Below, in pieces: positions 55,801 to 63,689 of a DNA stretch of 64,000 nt. Both the position numbers and the translations under genes were made by a program. The notes beneath the pieces were generated by a model. It was given only the letters and a program-made list of their open reading frames with translations, had not been told where the DNA came from and ran no database searches. The first letter of the stretch is position 1, and the number at the start of each line of letters is the position of its first letter. Source of the DNA: Xiphias gladius (Eukaryota > Chordata > Actinopteri > Istiophoriformes > Xiphiidae); the NCBI RefSeq assembly GCF_016859285.1, contig NC_053408.1, positions 9,447,213 to 9,511,212 on the forward strand, read 5' to 3'.

Positions 55801-57704
55801 TGCAGGCTGTTCATTGTGTTGTGATTTCCTCCTCCTACCTCAGTACAATGGAGATGAATGGAACTTTGTAGTTGTCCTAGCATTGGAAAATGTTCATTTT
55901 GAAAAACAAATGACTCATACTCACATTGTCAGATTAAGTGATCATGATACCTTAAATTTCTGCCATTACTCAATGGAGAGATGACACATGTGAGCAGTGA
56001 CCGATACTATCTTTTGGTCTTTCAGGACCTGCGTGACATGCAACACAGAATCAGTTGTCTTCAGCTGTGATAAACTACAGGGTATAAAACAACAAATGGT
56101 CGTGCCCAACGCTCATTTTCATTCCCACGTATCAGGGCATTTTTGGGCTGAAGTCTTGTAGTCGAAACCAGGCATGTAAAAGTAATTTTAGGATGCTCTT
56201 AGGCACTGCAAATAAAATTTTAACATATCTGCATTATAAATAATACCAGATAAAGACAAAACTCTTTGCCTTTAGGGGGTCAGTTCAAATCCCATTTACA
56301 CCAACTGATATCTATCAGTGCAGAGTTTTGCACTGTTGGTTAACAAATGTAATCCTCATGTTAATATGGTCTAGTTTAACCAGTGAGGGTGTCTTAACAG
56401 CACTGGATGTTATCTGAGGTTTTTGGAGCACAGCATCTCTGTGGTCTTTAACACATCAGAGTTAAAGTTGTTATCTGGAGCAGGAACTAGTCTGAGACAC
56501 CCAACTGTCTGGCTGATTAATGACACTATAATAGGAGGCGATTTGTGGGGAAGGGCTTTGGAAATGAACACGTACCACCGCTGATCCCTTCTAACAGGGA
56601 GAGGTGGCTGGCCAACTTCTGCACACAAGCCATGACGATGAGAACTATAATTATCAGCAGTTTTAATTTTGAATGATGGGTGGTAGACGGCATGAGGTGA
56701 GGCTGATCACATCCCTGCAGTACCGTTTATCTGCAAGTAATTTGGCCGCCCAGTCCTGTTTGTCCATGAGAATGTTAATGTTGTTTTTAGCCCTGAAATG
56801 ATTAGAAGATGAACCGAAAGTTAATCAGTAAAGACCTGATGCTTTTCTCGTTTTTATATTATTGAAGACTGAATATCTTTTATGGTTTTTGACTATTGGT
56901 CAGACAATACAAGCCTAATGAAGACGTTGCATTGGGCTCTGAAAAATGAGTCAGTTGATCAAAATGTATCGATTTGCTTTTCTGATAATTAATAAATTGT
57001 TACGCTTTTCAAGTAAAAACACCTAACTTTCCTAATCCCTACCTTTTCCGTTATGAGGATTTACCGCTTTTCTTTCTTATGTGATGGTAAACTCATTATA
57101 TTGGCGTTTAGAACTGTTGGTTGGACAGACAAGCAATTTGAAAATGTCACCTTTTGTGGCTCCAGGTGATGTCTGTTGAGTTAGCAAGCTGCAAGCTTGA
57201 AAAATAAAAAAAAAACATCTGCGGTTGTTGAGTTTGAAAGAAGTGAGCTTACTGGCCTGTTCTTCATTTCTGCTTGAGGCTATGTTATCCACTTCTAGCA
57301 TAACTCACACAAACAAACTCAGAAAAACTGTCAGCAGTTGAGGTGTACTGTGGGTAATGTAGACGCCAGGTGTGGAATAAAGAAGAGGACATCTCCGGTT
57401 CTGCTGCATCTGTGTTTGGTATGAATGAATGATACGAGTGCAGTGCTAAATGAGTAGAGTGCTCTTTTAATAGTGAAGAAAATCAGTAGTTCAGAAGACA
57501 GATTGTTTACATACATGAAGCAAAATTTCTCACAATTTTCTGCAGACATGCTTAACACCCCCCCATGTGACTATTCCTCCCCACCCCCACTGTGTTGCAG
57601 GCGTTGTCCAAGGAGGCAGCGTCTCCTACATTTGCACTCAGATCATGACCATCGTGGAGCAGGAACAGAGCAAAGTACTGTGGATTCCAGATGGAGCACC
57701 ATAA
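25042..57704 (+). CDS. dlg5: dlg5, discs large homolog 5, MAGUK scaffold (complete, 33 coding exons, 1987 aa)
   Basis: Coding exons: 25042-25339, 31325-31393, 32442-32610, 32980-33123, 34838-35021, 37347-37603, 37987-38299, 39034-39264, 40501-40685, 40832-40957, 41237-41369, 41491-41615, 42141-42316, 42532-42635, 43343-43435, 43982-44944, 45311-45434, 45692-45836, 46444-46565, 47983-48066, 48162-48321, 49220-49382, 49470-49603, 49962-50126, 50357-50540, 50915-51063, 51527-51697, 51907-52103, 52774-52917, 53120-53247, 53790-53899, 55386-55495, 57601-57704. They total 5964 bases with all phases compatible. Order: CARD-like N-terminus, long coiled coil (about 130-700), PDZ1, PDZ2, disordered linker, PDZ3, PDZ4, SH3, guanylate-kinase-like domain. 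DLG5 is a membrane-associated scaffold of cell junctions and polarity, also linked to Hippo and Hedgehog signalling in mammals. Human is 1919 residues (from memory). Two weak acceptors (before 39034 and 51907) deserve transcript support. Teleosts can have dlg5 duplicates; the copy is not assigned. Confidence 0.96.
25811..25855. repeat. (GT)n microsatellite
   Basis: About 20 near-perfect GT units, interrupted once near each end, in dlg5 intron 1. Confidence 0.93.
26170..26520. repeat. Dispersed fish repeat, family A
   Basis: It starts AGAGCTGCAACTGATGATTA and continues through GAAAGGTCAGAAAATATTGG and CAGGGTGATGTCTTCAGATT to TGAATTGAAAG. It is the same family and orientation as the copy at 62325. 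Confidence 0.55.
28550..28745. repeat. Dispersed fish repeat, family F (reverse orientation)
   Basis: GGATCACCAAAGTTCACAAA, AGTTGTCGAGACATTTCACT and CTGGGGACCATGAACA are reverse-complement relatives of the motifs in the repeat at the right end of the window (about 63690-64000). Confidence 0.5.
29145..29225. repeat. Short interspersed repeat fragment
   Basis: GTCAAAGTCCAATTTTATTT followed by ATATCACCAATCGCAAATTT and GCCTCAGGGGACA is a motif I recognise from a very common fish repeat. Only one end is present. Confidence 0.45.
30325..30450. repeat. Dispersed fish repeat, family A fragment
   Basis: It contains ATCCATGGGTTTTTGACTGT and TAGTGATGGACACTTTTTAG, degraded equivalents of the family A interior. 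Confidence 0.4.
31325..41369 (+). CDS. dlg5: dlg5 exons 2-11: linker and long coiled coil
   Basis: Residues 100-703. Exon 2 encodes the conserved STYSVLSTMPSDSESSSSL. Exons 3-11 are rich in Glu, Lys, Arg, Leu and Gln with heptad spacing and repeated ERD motifs (TRERDELRKRL, REERDSVISEY, SERDQVIKEV, REERDVARKE, QERDKIVAER, RRERDRAVSD). The block ends in LMAHSSHDSAIDTDSMEWE, nearly invariant in vertebrate DLG5, just before PDZ1. This segment mediates self-association and partner binding in the family. Confidence 0.94.
31655..31853. mobile_element. Short inverted-repeat element with TATACCTGTGGGGA ends
   Basis: The left end TATACCTGTGGGGA pairs with the right end TCCCCACAGGGATATA. The interior has CCTAGCCCCTTACCCTAACC and AACCCTCAAAAAGCAGTCTC. 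I recognise it as a common fish interspersed repeat. The CCCTAACC run is part of the element, not telomeric DNA. Confidence 0.65.
33124..34837 (+). other. dlg5: dlg5 intron 4
   Basis: 1.7 kb without an exon. It holds a (GTTT)n stretch at 34244-34275 and a family A repeat at 34440-34670. The rest shows no recognised signal. Confidence 0.8.
34440..34670. repeat. Dispersed fish repeat, family A
   Basis: It contains TCTAATGTGAGGATTTGCAG, ATCTTTGGGTTTTAGATTGT and CACGCAATTTGAAAACATCA, the best preserved copy of that half of the family. Confidence 0.55.
35022..37346 (+). other. dlg5: dlg5 intron 5
   Basis: 2.3 kb intron. Apart from a (GA)n microsatellite at 36459-36484 I see nothing I can name. 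Confidence 0.8.
36459..36484. repeat. (AG)n microsatellite
   Basis: Thirteen uninterrupted AG units in dlg5 intron 5. Confidence 0.93.
38796..38830. repeat. Fragment of a retroelement 3' tail
   Basis: TTCACTGATCCCCGAGGGGG followed by AAATTC resembles the GATCCCC..GGGGAAATTC end seen in many fish interspersed repeats. Only about 35 bases remain. Confidence 0.3.
39034..39264 (+). CDS. dlg5: dlg5 exon 8: symmetric 77-codon coiled-coil exon
   Basis: Residues 479-555, phase 0 at both ends, so it can be included or skipped without a frameshift. It reads ELASALVDRDRAICEKNELL and ends REYYQARQ. The acceptor is poor (purine-rich TGATATGGAG, with two overlapping AGs), while the donor is CAG|GTAGCC. 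Codon use and heptad pattern are clearly protein-coding. From memory, the human protein passes directly from the exon 7 to the exon 9 equivalent, which would make this a lineage-specific or alternative exon. Confidence 0.85.
39265..40500 (+). other. dlg5: dlg5 intron 8
   Basis: 1.2 kb intron with a T run at 39363-39382 and an exact 22-base tandem duplication at 40097-40140. No exon was seen. Confidence 0.8.
40097..40140. repeat. Exact 22-bp tandem duplication
   Basis: The unit ATCTCTGCAAGAGTTACCAT plus GG occurs twice with no mismatch. Confidence 0.95.
41491..43435 (+). CDS. dlg5: dlg5 exons 12-15: PDZ1 and PDZ2
   Basis: PDZ1 covers about residues 706-790 (LKALGFDIAEG as carboxylate-binding loop, CGIFVSKVDKGSIAEG, RVNDWLLKINDVDL, INMVVRRRKS). 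PDZ2 covers about 797-870 (DSGIGLERGVFVATLAPGSP, VGDRLLAINGIALDN, SLSISLMK). PDZ domains bind C-terminal peptides. Spacing between the two is short, as in a tandem. The exon pairs are joined in phases 2, 1, 0 and 0. Confidence 0.94.
43982..44944 (+). CDS. dlg5: dlg5 exon 16: large disordered linker exon
   Basis: A 321-codon exon (residues 870-1190), rich in Ser, Pro, His and Thr. It carries the conserved HNCSTQTDI near the start, a run of serines with SSSSSAHSHHKPF, and SIYKKPKQRKSIFDVNAFRR, the most conserved part of the linker in vertebrate DLG5. Near the end, RRYRPKSAPALRR is also conserved. The region between PDZ2 and PDZ3 is predicted to be unstructured and phosphorylatable. Confidence 0.94.
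45190..45290. repeat. Dispersed fish repeat, family A fragment
   Basis: ATTTTCTGACCTTTTTATAG followed by ACTAAATAATTAATTGATTG and ending GGTGCATCCCTAA is the terminal part of the family. Confidence 0.45.
45311..48321 (+). CDS. dlg5: dlg5 exons 17-21: second half of the PDZ2-PDZ3 linker
   Basis: Residues 1191-1401. Conserved islands are MRNPVYTAWSHEI, QGRLSLDLSHKRTGES, STNSLPSSARLG, LQFRAERIKIPPTRYPRS and GSLSHSECSSPTPPMSPVN, all with counterparts in human DLG5. The exons are short (84-160 bases) with phases 1, 2, 1, 1 and 2. Introns between them hold family A, D and E repeats. Confidence 0.92.
46180..46320. repeat. Dispersed fish repeat, family A
   Basis: It contains ATTATTTTTTCACTTTTTAG and TGTAAATTGAATATCTTTGG, then GTTTTGGACTTTTAGTC. 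Confidence 0.5.
46566..47982 (+). other. dlg5: dlg5 intron 19 with several repeat fragments
   Basis: It contains a family D fragment at 46645-46760 (GGGTCAGTTTACCCAAATTC), another dispersed element at about 47030-47230, and family E at about 47270-47480. No exon was recognised. Confidence 0.7.
47270..47480. repeat. Dispersed repeat family E, copy 1
   Basis: It shares CTTGAGGCTA, AAAACTGTCAGCTGTGGAG-like, GGGTAA and TGTGGAATAAA..AAGA with a second copy at 57240-57415, in the same orientation. Confidence 0.55.
48602..48679 (+). CDS. dlg5: Candidate cassette exon of dlg5 (78 bases, 26 codons)
   Basis: A good acceptor (CATCTTGTTCTCAG at 48588-48601) and a usable donor (TTGAG|GTTTGT at 48680) bound 78 bases that are open in exactly the phase needed (2 in, 2 out) between exons 21 and 22. 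Inclusion would insert about 26 residues, beginning FVSYNTSSVRRPL and containing AVKPKFFSLKSL, just before PDZ3. I know of no equivalent in other species, so this is inference. Confidence 0.4.
49220..50126 (+). CDS. dlg5: dlg5 exons 22-24: PDZ3 and following linker
   Basis: PDZ3 covers about residues 1403-1486, with EPLGISIVSGENGGVFVSKV, the loop PLGI, then HQARLAYGDQLLEFNGINLR and CDTVTILAQYNPH. After it comes a Ser/Thr/Pro linker with TTPDNQSTIDNLSEQDEG. Exons are 49220-49382, 49470-49603 and 49962-50126. The intron of 87 bases between the first two is the shortest in the gene. Confidence 0.94.
50357..51063 (+). CDS. dlg5: dlg5 exons 25-26: PDZ4
   Basis: Residues about 1556-1666. PDZ4 includes VELGIQICGGNLYGVFVESL, DDDSPAKTPDGLLRGDLLLE and, in the next exon, YNGSSMKNKTKEEAYLEMLK and ITFKVQ. 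The loop ELGI serves as the carboxylate-binding loop. It leads directly into SH3. Confidence 0.94.
51361..51378. repeat. (GAT)n microsatellite
   Basis: Six TGA/GAT units within the dlg5 intron before the SH3 exon. Confidence 0.85.
51527..52103 (+). CDS. dlg5: dlg5 exons 27-28: SH3 domain and basic hinge
   Basis: SH3 covers about residues 1666-1735 (RALYERVAEVDQELSFKKDD, ILYVEDTLPNG, YWMAWQLDENAQKLEKG, IPSKYM). The hinge follows with MDQEFYRRHSIADMKDD, SAAARRSFFRRRLKHKRSGS and KDGKDLMALD. MAGUK proteins use SH3 and GK as one folded unit. The acceptor before 51907 (ATATCGCCATAAG) has little pyrimidine tract, but the reading frame and homology fix the boundary. Confidence 0.93.
52774..57704 (+). 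CDS. dlg5: dlg5 exons 29-33: guanylate-kinase-like domain and C-terminus
   Basis: Residues about 1790-1987. The domain opens VNLMYQRVQKVECSSPRPVL and has VLILGPLVEASKEML where an active kinase has a GxxGxGK P-loop, so it is expected to be catalytically dead and a protein-binding module, as in other MAGUKs. FVYDYKRR-like FIDYKRRSGHFDVTTVASIK, CLLDIAPHAIERLHSVHIYP and EQEYSRFF-like motifs follow. The stop TAA at 57702-57704 comes after KVLWIPDGAP. Confidence 0.94.
53900..55385 (+). other. dlg5: dlg5 intron 31
   Basis: 1.5 kb intron. Only moderate GC-rich stretches (54750-55150) stand out, and no exon was recognised in them. Confidence 0.75.
56800..57175. repeat. Dispersed fish repeat, family A (two fragments in tandem)
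   Basis: The first fragment has GACTGAATATCTTTTATGGT and CATTGGGCTCTGAAAAATGA. The second has TTAGAACTGTTGGTTGGACA and AGCAATTTGAAAATGTCACC. Both match the interior of the copy at 34440. Confidence 0.5.
57240..57415. repeat. Dispersed repeat family E, copy 2
   Basis: TTCATTTCTGCTTGAGGCTA, AAAACTGTCAGCAGTTGAGG, CTGTGGGTAATGTAGAC and GGTGTGGAATAAAGAAGAGG parallel the copy at 47270-47480. Confidence 0.55.
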
Positions 57705-59150
57705 AAAATTTCACCTCTCACCTCATGTCACTCTGAAATATTAGAGGACTATTTTTTATCATGGGATACACAGTGAATCGGTACATCTAACAGGCAACAT
57801 GTTTAACTCCAATACTCTCACATATACCAATATCAGCACTGATGATGATGATGACCATTTAATATTCCCACTACAATAGTGATGTACTGTACTACAGATA
57901 GATTTGTTTACACTAGTATTTAATACTTGAATGTTTTATTTTCCCTTATATCTAGTAGCACTCCTTTAATCCCACTTTGACCCATGAATATGTCGGACCA
58001 CAGGAAGTATGCATCGATGCAAACTGAAGTCTTTATTCTCGAGATGAAGATAGAATGGAGCACCGCGTTCCCTTCTCTATATTTATACGTATTTTCCTGC
58101 CATTTAATTTATCTAATCAAATCGAAGATGTTGGTTATGAACCTTTTGTTATACAAACGTAGTTGTCTAGTTAATAGGAAGGAGAATATTTTCCAGTTAA
58201 TGTTCTTATTTATAGAGGAGAAATTGGGGCAAACTTGCTTCCTTCACATTGTGTCACAGTCTTCTGTTCTATTTTATTGTCTGGTGCCACCATTTTTTCC
58301 CCCTCTGTTGACATAATTTGAGTACTCAAAAAAAAAAAACGTTGTGCCAAGGTAAAAATATTTGTTAATCACAACACATTGTTGGATTTATTAAAAAAAA
58401 AAAAAAACCTCTTCCATGATAAATCATACTGCAGTTATGTTAGTTTGACCACAATTTGTCTGTTCTACTGGTATTGCCAATACTGTGGATTTTTAAGAAG
58501 GGATATTTTATTTCTGGTTCATGGTTGGCATGTCAAAGACATTTACATGCACGATTTTCAGTGGATCACGTTGTCAACATTTCATCTTCAAAGTTGGATG
58601 AAACGCTTTAGGTCAGGTTTTCTTCTAACGAAGGTTAATATTTCTACCAAATATTAAAAACACAACTACGGTTAATGGAATGCCAGTTGTCTGTGTGTTT
58701 CTTTTGCAATGTAGGTTGTGTTTACTTGGATAATTTCCTCATTTTTTGATTAAAAAAAACAAAACAACTTTACAAACAAGCTGATATTTGTCAAGAGAAA
58801 ATGCCACAAGTTGGACCTCAACGATCCATGCACTTTTTGTCCACTAGGCGGAGTAAACCCCCGCTGAAGGTGAGAAATGGTAAGATGTCCTTTTTTTTCA
58901 CTTTCCATACCCTTCACATTCTCATAGTTGCCTATTATAGAAAAAAATACTCCTGTTCATTGGCTCGTTTAAGCAGTTTCCCCGTTGATATTACTTCACG
59001 TTGTTGATGTGCCACAGTGAACAGCTCTGGTGCTTTTTATAGGCCCAACTGTAAGAGGTGAAATATGCTGGCGATGCTGTCGTCAAGTATTCATTTCGTG
59101 CTTTCTGTTTAGTTTATTCTCTGCTATCTCATCTTTAGAAATAAAAATGT
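57705..59150 (+). other. dlg5: dlg5 3' UTR and downstream spacer
   Basis: AT-rich sequence. Possible polyadenylation signals are ATTAAA near 58387 and 58651 and AATAAA at 59140-59145. Which one is used cannot be told from sequence. No other gene was seen. Confidence 0.45.
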
Positions 59151-59812
59151 TTACGTGTCTTTTTTTTTTTTTTTTTAAATCAGTTGCCGTCTCAAATGTC
59201 AATACTATGATTTAGACCAAGCAGAAAACGCACGCTTCAGCCTATAACACGTGTAAGAACAGTAATGTAAATGACACCGGGATGAGGAGGACAAATAACT
59301 TTAAAAGTTGTTATCTCGCCATTAAGTCCCTGTTTGGAAACTGGTTTTAATTTCAGAGCATGGATGTCATTCCTAGGAAAATCGAGAGAGTCTCCAAAAA
59401 TCTACGAGTTTTCAACTAAGATGGCTGGAACCACAATGTTAGAATCATCAAAAATTGAAGAAGCGGTCACTATATATAACCAAACATCCAGATAGGCATC
59501 GACGCCTGCTATTGATGGCTCCGCCCCCCCCCGGCTACCTGTAAATCTGCGATGCCATCTTCCAACAAATGGATGTGACCGGCGGGCACCGGAGCCCGGA
59601 GAGCGAGAATTCCCGACGCCGCTCTTTAACTCAAGACAACGTCATTTTAAAATAAAAATAAATGACTTTTTTTTTTTTTCCCCCAAACGACGTCTCCTTA
59701 AAGAGAATCGGTAAAACGCGACCTTTAACGCGAGAGGCGCATTCAACAGTGCGCGGTGCGGAGCTCAAGTAGCGGACCCGCTGACAACTGCGCGGCCGAA
59801 CAAGGTGGAGGA

Positions 59813-60007
59813 GTGAGTGAATCCATCGACTGGCGAGGACAACACGCCTCTTCCCTGTAACAATAATAATAATAAGACTTATACAGCTTTATCCATCGGG
59901 ACTCTCTGTGAAGTCGTTAGGTTTTTTTTTTTTTTTTTTTGGAAGAGTTTACAAGAAAATGTGATTTGTTTTCTTTTATTTCTTTTGTTTTTTTTCCTAA
60001 CGCACAG
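59813..60007 (+). other. kcnma1: Candidate 5' UTR intron of kcnma1
   Basis: The donor GGA|GTGAGT at 59813 and a very strong acceptor (T-rich tract from 59960, branch-like CCTAAC, then GCACAG ending at 60007) enclose 195 bases. In-frame stops remain downstream, so the coding sequence would not change. Confidence 0.4.
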
Positions 60008-60150
60008 ATCAGGCGGATGACGCGCGACCGCAGCCATGAACGCGCATCGTGAGGCGCACGGCTGACATCTCCATTTCAAAGGAAGTTTTTTATTATTGTG
60101 CGTGCGTCTGCGGTCGGCTCAACTTTTACGTCCCTTCCTCGCGAAGCCAG

Positions 60151-60232
60151 ATGAGCGGAAGGTGGCTGAGTCGACATGGCTGAGCCGCTAGGGCATCAGG
60201 GGGCGCTGGCCGGAGCTCCCAAAAGCGCCTGA
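60151..60232 (+). other. kcnma1: Upstream ORFs before kcnma1
   Basis: Two short ORFs overlap here: 60151-60183 (10 codons, MSGRWLSRHG) and 60176-60232 (18 codons, opening MAEPLGHQGA). Two more lie at 60017-60052 and 60036-60065. All end before the main ATG. The 60176 ATG has A at -3 inverted to GACATGG and G at +4, a fair start context. Confidence 0.45.
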
Positions 60233-60283
60233 ATCCCAGTTGAGTCGATTGTTTGGCTGCCGGCGGGTGACCACGAGCCGATA

Positions 60284-60517
60284 ATGCCGAAAAACAGGGA
60301 GAAATTCAACCCGGACCCGTCCATCCACATATCAAAGATGAACGTGATCATCCCGTTTTCACCAGATGTGCCCTGTGACAGCAACGGCCAGCGGATGTGG
60401 TGGGCTTTCCTCGCCTCCTCCATGGTCACTTTCTTTGGGGGTCTCTTCATAATCCTGCTGTGGCGAACTCTCAAATACCTGTGGACTGTGTGCTGCCACT
60501 GTAACGCCAAGAAGAAG
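60284..60517 (+). CDS. kcnma1: kcnma1, BK calcium-activated potassium channel alpha subunit, first coding exon
   Basis: 78 codons ending at the donor AAG|GTACGT, phase 0. [20 protein letters not shown] through [18 protein letters not shown] is the S0 transmembrane helix of the BK channel, nearly identical to human KCNMA1, and TVCCHC holds the cysteines that are palmitoylated in mammals. An in-frame TGA at 60230-60232 limits the start to 60284 (MPKNREKF, A at -3) or to the internal ATG at 60338 ([13 protein letters not shown]), the counterpart of the human MDALIIPV start. The long Gly/Ser tract of the mammalian N-terminus is absent. The remaining roughly 25 exons lie beyond the right edge. BK channels open on depolarisation plus calcium and repolarise neurons and muscle. 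Confidence 0.94.
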
Positions 60518-61129
60518 GTACGTCAGGTCATTTCATAAACCACCAACCTTCAAAGAAATGACTTATTTATCACCGGCTTTTTGTGCAGTCAGCCAGTGAG
60601 TGCGTGACAACAACGCGTCCGGCCAGTTTGATTTATGAAATGGGCTCGTAATTAAATCTGCGTTAAGGGCCCATCAACAGAGAGCCCGGTGCATGACTCT
60701 GAATAATGAACTCCGCTTCTTTTGGCTTAATGTCACACACAGTAACAATGAGATGCCATTGTACTAAAAACGATTTACTCTTGGACTAGAGACAGGTGAA
60801 GGACAGTAGGTTTGGACAGGTTTATAGTTAGGAAGTACAGCTTACATGCTGTGGTCGACCACACTCTATTCGTTCATTTTAGGGTGATTTGAAAATGGTC
60901 CAACACGCAAGCATGCTTCAATTATTATGAACTGCTTTTCCTTTCATATTTTATCATGATAATTACCTTTTGGTTTAATCTCAAAGCATAGCATTTGGCA
61001 TTAAATTAATAGAAACCATTACAATAGGTATACGTAGTATTTTGTATGTTTAGATATGTTTGCCTATTCCCATTTTTTCAAACTACTTTTCTGATTTGGA
61101 CTAGCTTTGATGTTAAAAATTGGGATATT

Positions 61130-61430
61130 CGAAGGGGTTGGTTCATCCAAATTAAAAAAAAAAACAAAAACAAACAAACTTCTCTCAGCACTAGTGTTAT
61201 GTAGTCGTTCACTGGGCCTGTAGTTTTAGTTTTATTTGCCCCAAACCAAATGTTGGCCTCCATTAGTGCTGCTAAAAACAGTTTTAAGAAAAACAAACAA
61301 AAAAAAAAAAGGAGAATCCACAGACCTCCCTGTGAACATACTTTCTTGTTGAAGTATTAGCCCATATGAAAACTGTCCACGGTCTGTGTCCACAGTCTGT
61401 CCAGGGGGATTAGTCGGCGGCACAGGGACA
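61130..61430. repeat. Dispersed fish repeat, family D-like
   Basis: GGGGTTGGTTCATCCAAATT opens a block with poly-A stretches, GTAGTCGTTCACTGGG and CAGTCTGTCCAGGGGG. Its first part resembles the starts of the fragments at 46645 and 55733. Confidence 0.4.
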
Positions 61431-62324
61431 CTTTATGGAAAGAGATGTTGCTGTTGTCTTTTCAATGCTTTGAGCATCACAAACGAAATTCCGTTCACCG
61501 CCATTCAATTGGGGAGCAGGCAGATTATGTTATATGTAATTTGGCTGGCACCACCCTTTTAAGATTTTAAGACATAGACAGAAACGGGTAACTCAATTAA
61601 GCATGTCATTTCAAAAACTGGTTGCCTAGCAGTTGTCCAAAAAATGTCACCCTTATCGAAATTCTTTGATAATAATTATGTAACATTGTTTGTTGCTTGA
61701 AATCCCCCAGTGAAGCGCTGCAGCACTGTTTGTTTGACTCATTTCCAAAAGTCATGAATAGTTCTACCCCTTCAGGACAGACAGAGCCTGCCAGCTGCTG
61801 CTACATGATTCAGACATTGTTGAGATATCCAGTTCTCCCACCAGTGGTGTGTATCTGAGCGTCTCTGTGGAGGTTAACACTCACGCCATGTTGTAATCCC
61901 CAAAAATATTTTTCATAGCATTTGGGCCAAACTTCCAGTAGAATTTCTGTTTTTTGCAATTGTTGTGGCACCATCTGCCTGAGGCTGGCCGCCGTCCTGT
62001 GCTAGGAAAAAAAAACCTTGCAGTTTTCTTGTTGTATCGAGCGTTCATCAGGCTTTGTTATAGATTTCTGAACTGTGTCTGTTTTGAGTTAAAGATAACG
62101 TTTGTATCCTTCCTCATATGCTGGAGGACAAAGATGGACTAGCTGATAAAGGTGCCAGGGATGGAGCAGTTAATCTTTTCACCTAATGTATGTGCATCCA
62201 TCTCTCAGACAGGCAGGGTGGAAGAGGAGAAATGGCAAAGGCTGCAAGCAGGGTGGTGCTGACCTTTTGAAGGGGGACATCTGTATCATTTCCATGCTTT
62301 GGTCGATGCTGGTAACAATTAGGG

Positions 62325-62630
62325 TTGCGACTAACGGTTTCTTTCATCAGCTTTTAATCTGCTGATAAATTGCGGGTTGTTCAATTAATCACTTTAAATT
62401 GGACAATAATACTGAAAAATGTCTATCGCAAGTTCCCAGAGCCCAACGTGATGTCTTCAAATGGCTTGATTTATCTAACCAACAATTCAAAACCCAAATA
62501 TATTCCAGAGTAAATATATTAAATGGAGAAAAGCAGTAAATCTACACATTTGAGTTGAAGGAACCGACAAAATGGAATAATTTTTTATCAATAAACGACT
62601 TAAATGAAAGATCGACTAAAGCATTACAAT
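62325..62630. repeat. Dispersed fish repeat, family A
   Basis: It begins TTAGGGTTGCGACTAACGGT and runs through CTGCTGATAAATTGCGGG, CCCAGAGCCCAACGTGATGT and CTTCAAATGGC to GATCGACTAAAGCATTACAA. One of the more complete copies. Confidence 0.6.
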
Positions 62631-63689
62631 ATCTAAGAAAAAATCCATTAGCTTGCATCTAAGTTTTATTTATAGATTTATAGAAATGGAAAAGAAAGGC
62701 ATCTCTGAAAATAAAATCGGTCCACAGTTGAGCACTGTTCGTGTGTGAGTACAAGAGAGCAGTCCGATTTTGTGCTTCTGTTTTACCAAGTGAAGCTGGT
62801 GAGCTCCACCAACCTGTTGTGCTACTCTGTGGGAGTCAGCCAGGGACTGGTCATCCTTTCACTTCCAATCTTCCCCCTCTCTGCCTTTTGCTCTCCTGGC
62901 ATTGATTTCACGATTCCTGCCCCTGACTTCTTCTGAAACCTCTTCCTCCCATCCAAGAATCAACCTTTTCTCCAAAGTGTGAGAAATGCAGTGTCAGGCA
63001 CATACGGTATGTGCCATATGAATCAGTATTTTGGTTGCTAAGCAACTAGCAAGCAAAGGATTTCATTATAAGAGTAAATCTCTCTCTGTTATGCTGTCGA
63101 GGCTGTGAGATGTGGCAGGTTGTGTTGGAGGAACACCCCCACCGTGCAAGTCATTAGCAGCCCAAACATGGAGCTTTCAGTGTATTGTTCATAGATGGGA
63201 GATGGTAATCTGTTTCCTCCTTTTCTGATTTTCAGTTTATTTTTCCCATCTGCGGGGCGTTCACTGCCATGTTCTGTTCCGACAGCGCTCATGTCTCTGA
63301 GACTGAGCCTCCATGTCTGTCGCTCTGCCTCCCCAGTCTCATGGTAATCAATGAAACTTGTCGTTTGCGGGGTTCTGACGGCTATTATCTGTCTGGGAGG
63401 AAGAAAAGAAATTGTGTTCATTGCAAATGGCACTGTGCTCACAGTAAGAGGACGTCAGGCTGTGGCGGCCTCTCAGTCACGTTTCAGACTCATAATGTGC
63501 AAGTTTAATTTCATTGAAGGTATGTTTTTTATTGTTTATTTAATCAATGTTCAAGGAGAGCTGCTGGAGGTTTGAGACACCACATATCAAACAGTAGACT
63601 GACGTTCAAACGTGGATGCGTCAGCGGCCAATATGTTGTTTGGTCAAGATCTTGAAAGAGGGCCCTCACCAACCAGTGGCAGTGGACGG

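Larger units (their letters stand above)
55496..57600 (+). other. dlg5: dlg5 intron 32, repeat-rich
   Basis: It contains a family D fragment at about 55733-55870 (GGGTCCGTTCACCCAAATTG), two family A fragments at 56800-57005 and 57085-57175, and family E copy 2 at 57240-57415. Confidence 0.75.
59500..60283 (+). promoter_or_regulatory. kcnma1: kcnma1 promoter and 5' UTR region
   Basis: CpG-rich block (CCCGACGCCGCTC, AACGCGAGAGGCGC, GTGCGCGGTGCGGAGC) before the start codon. It contains a possible short UTR intron at 59813-60007 and four upstream ATGs with short ORFs between 60017 and 60232. No TATA box stands out. Confidence 0.5.
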
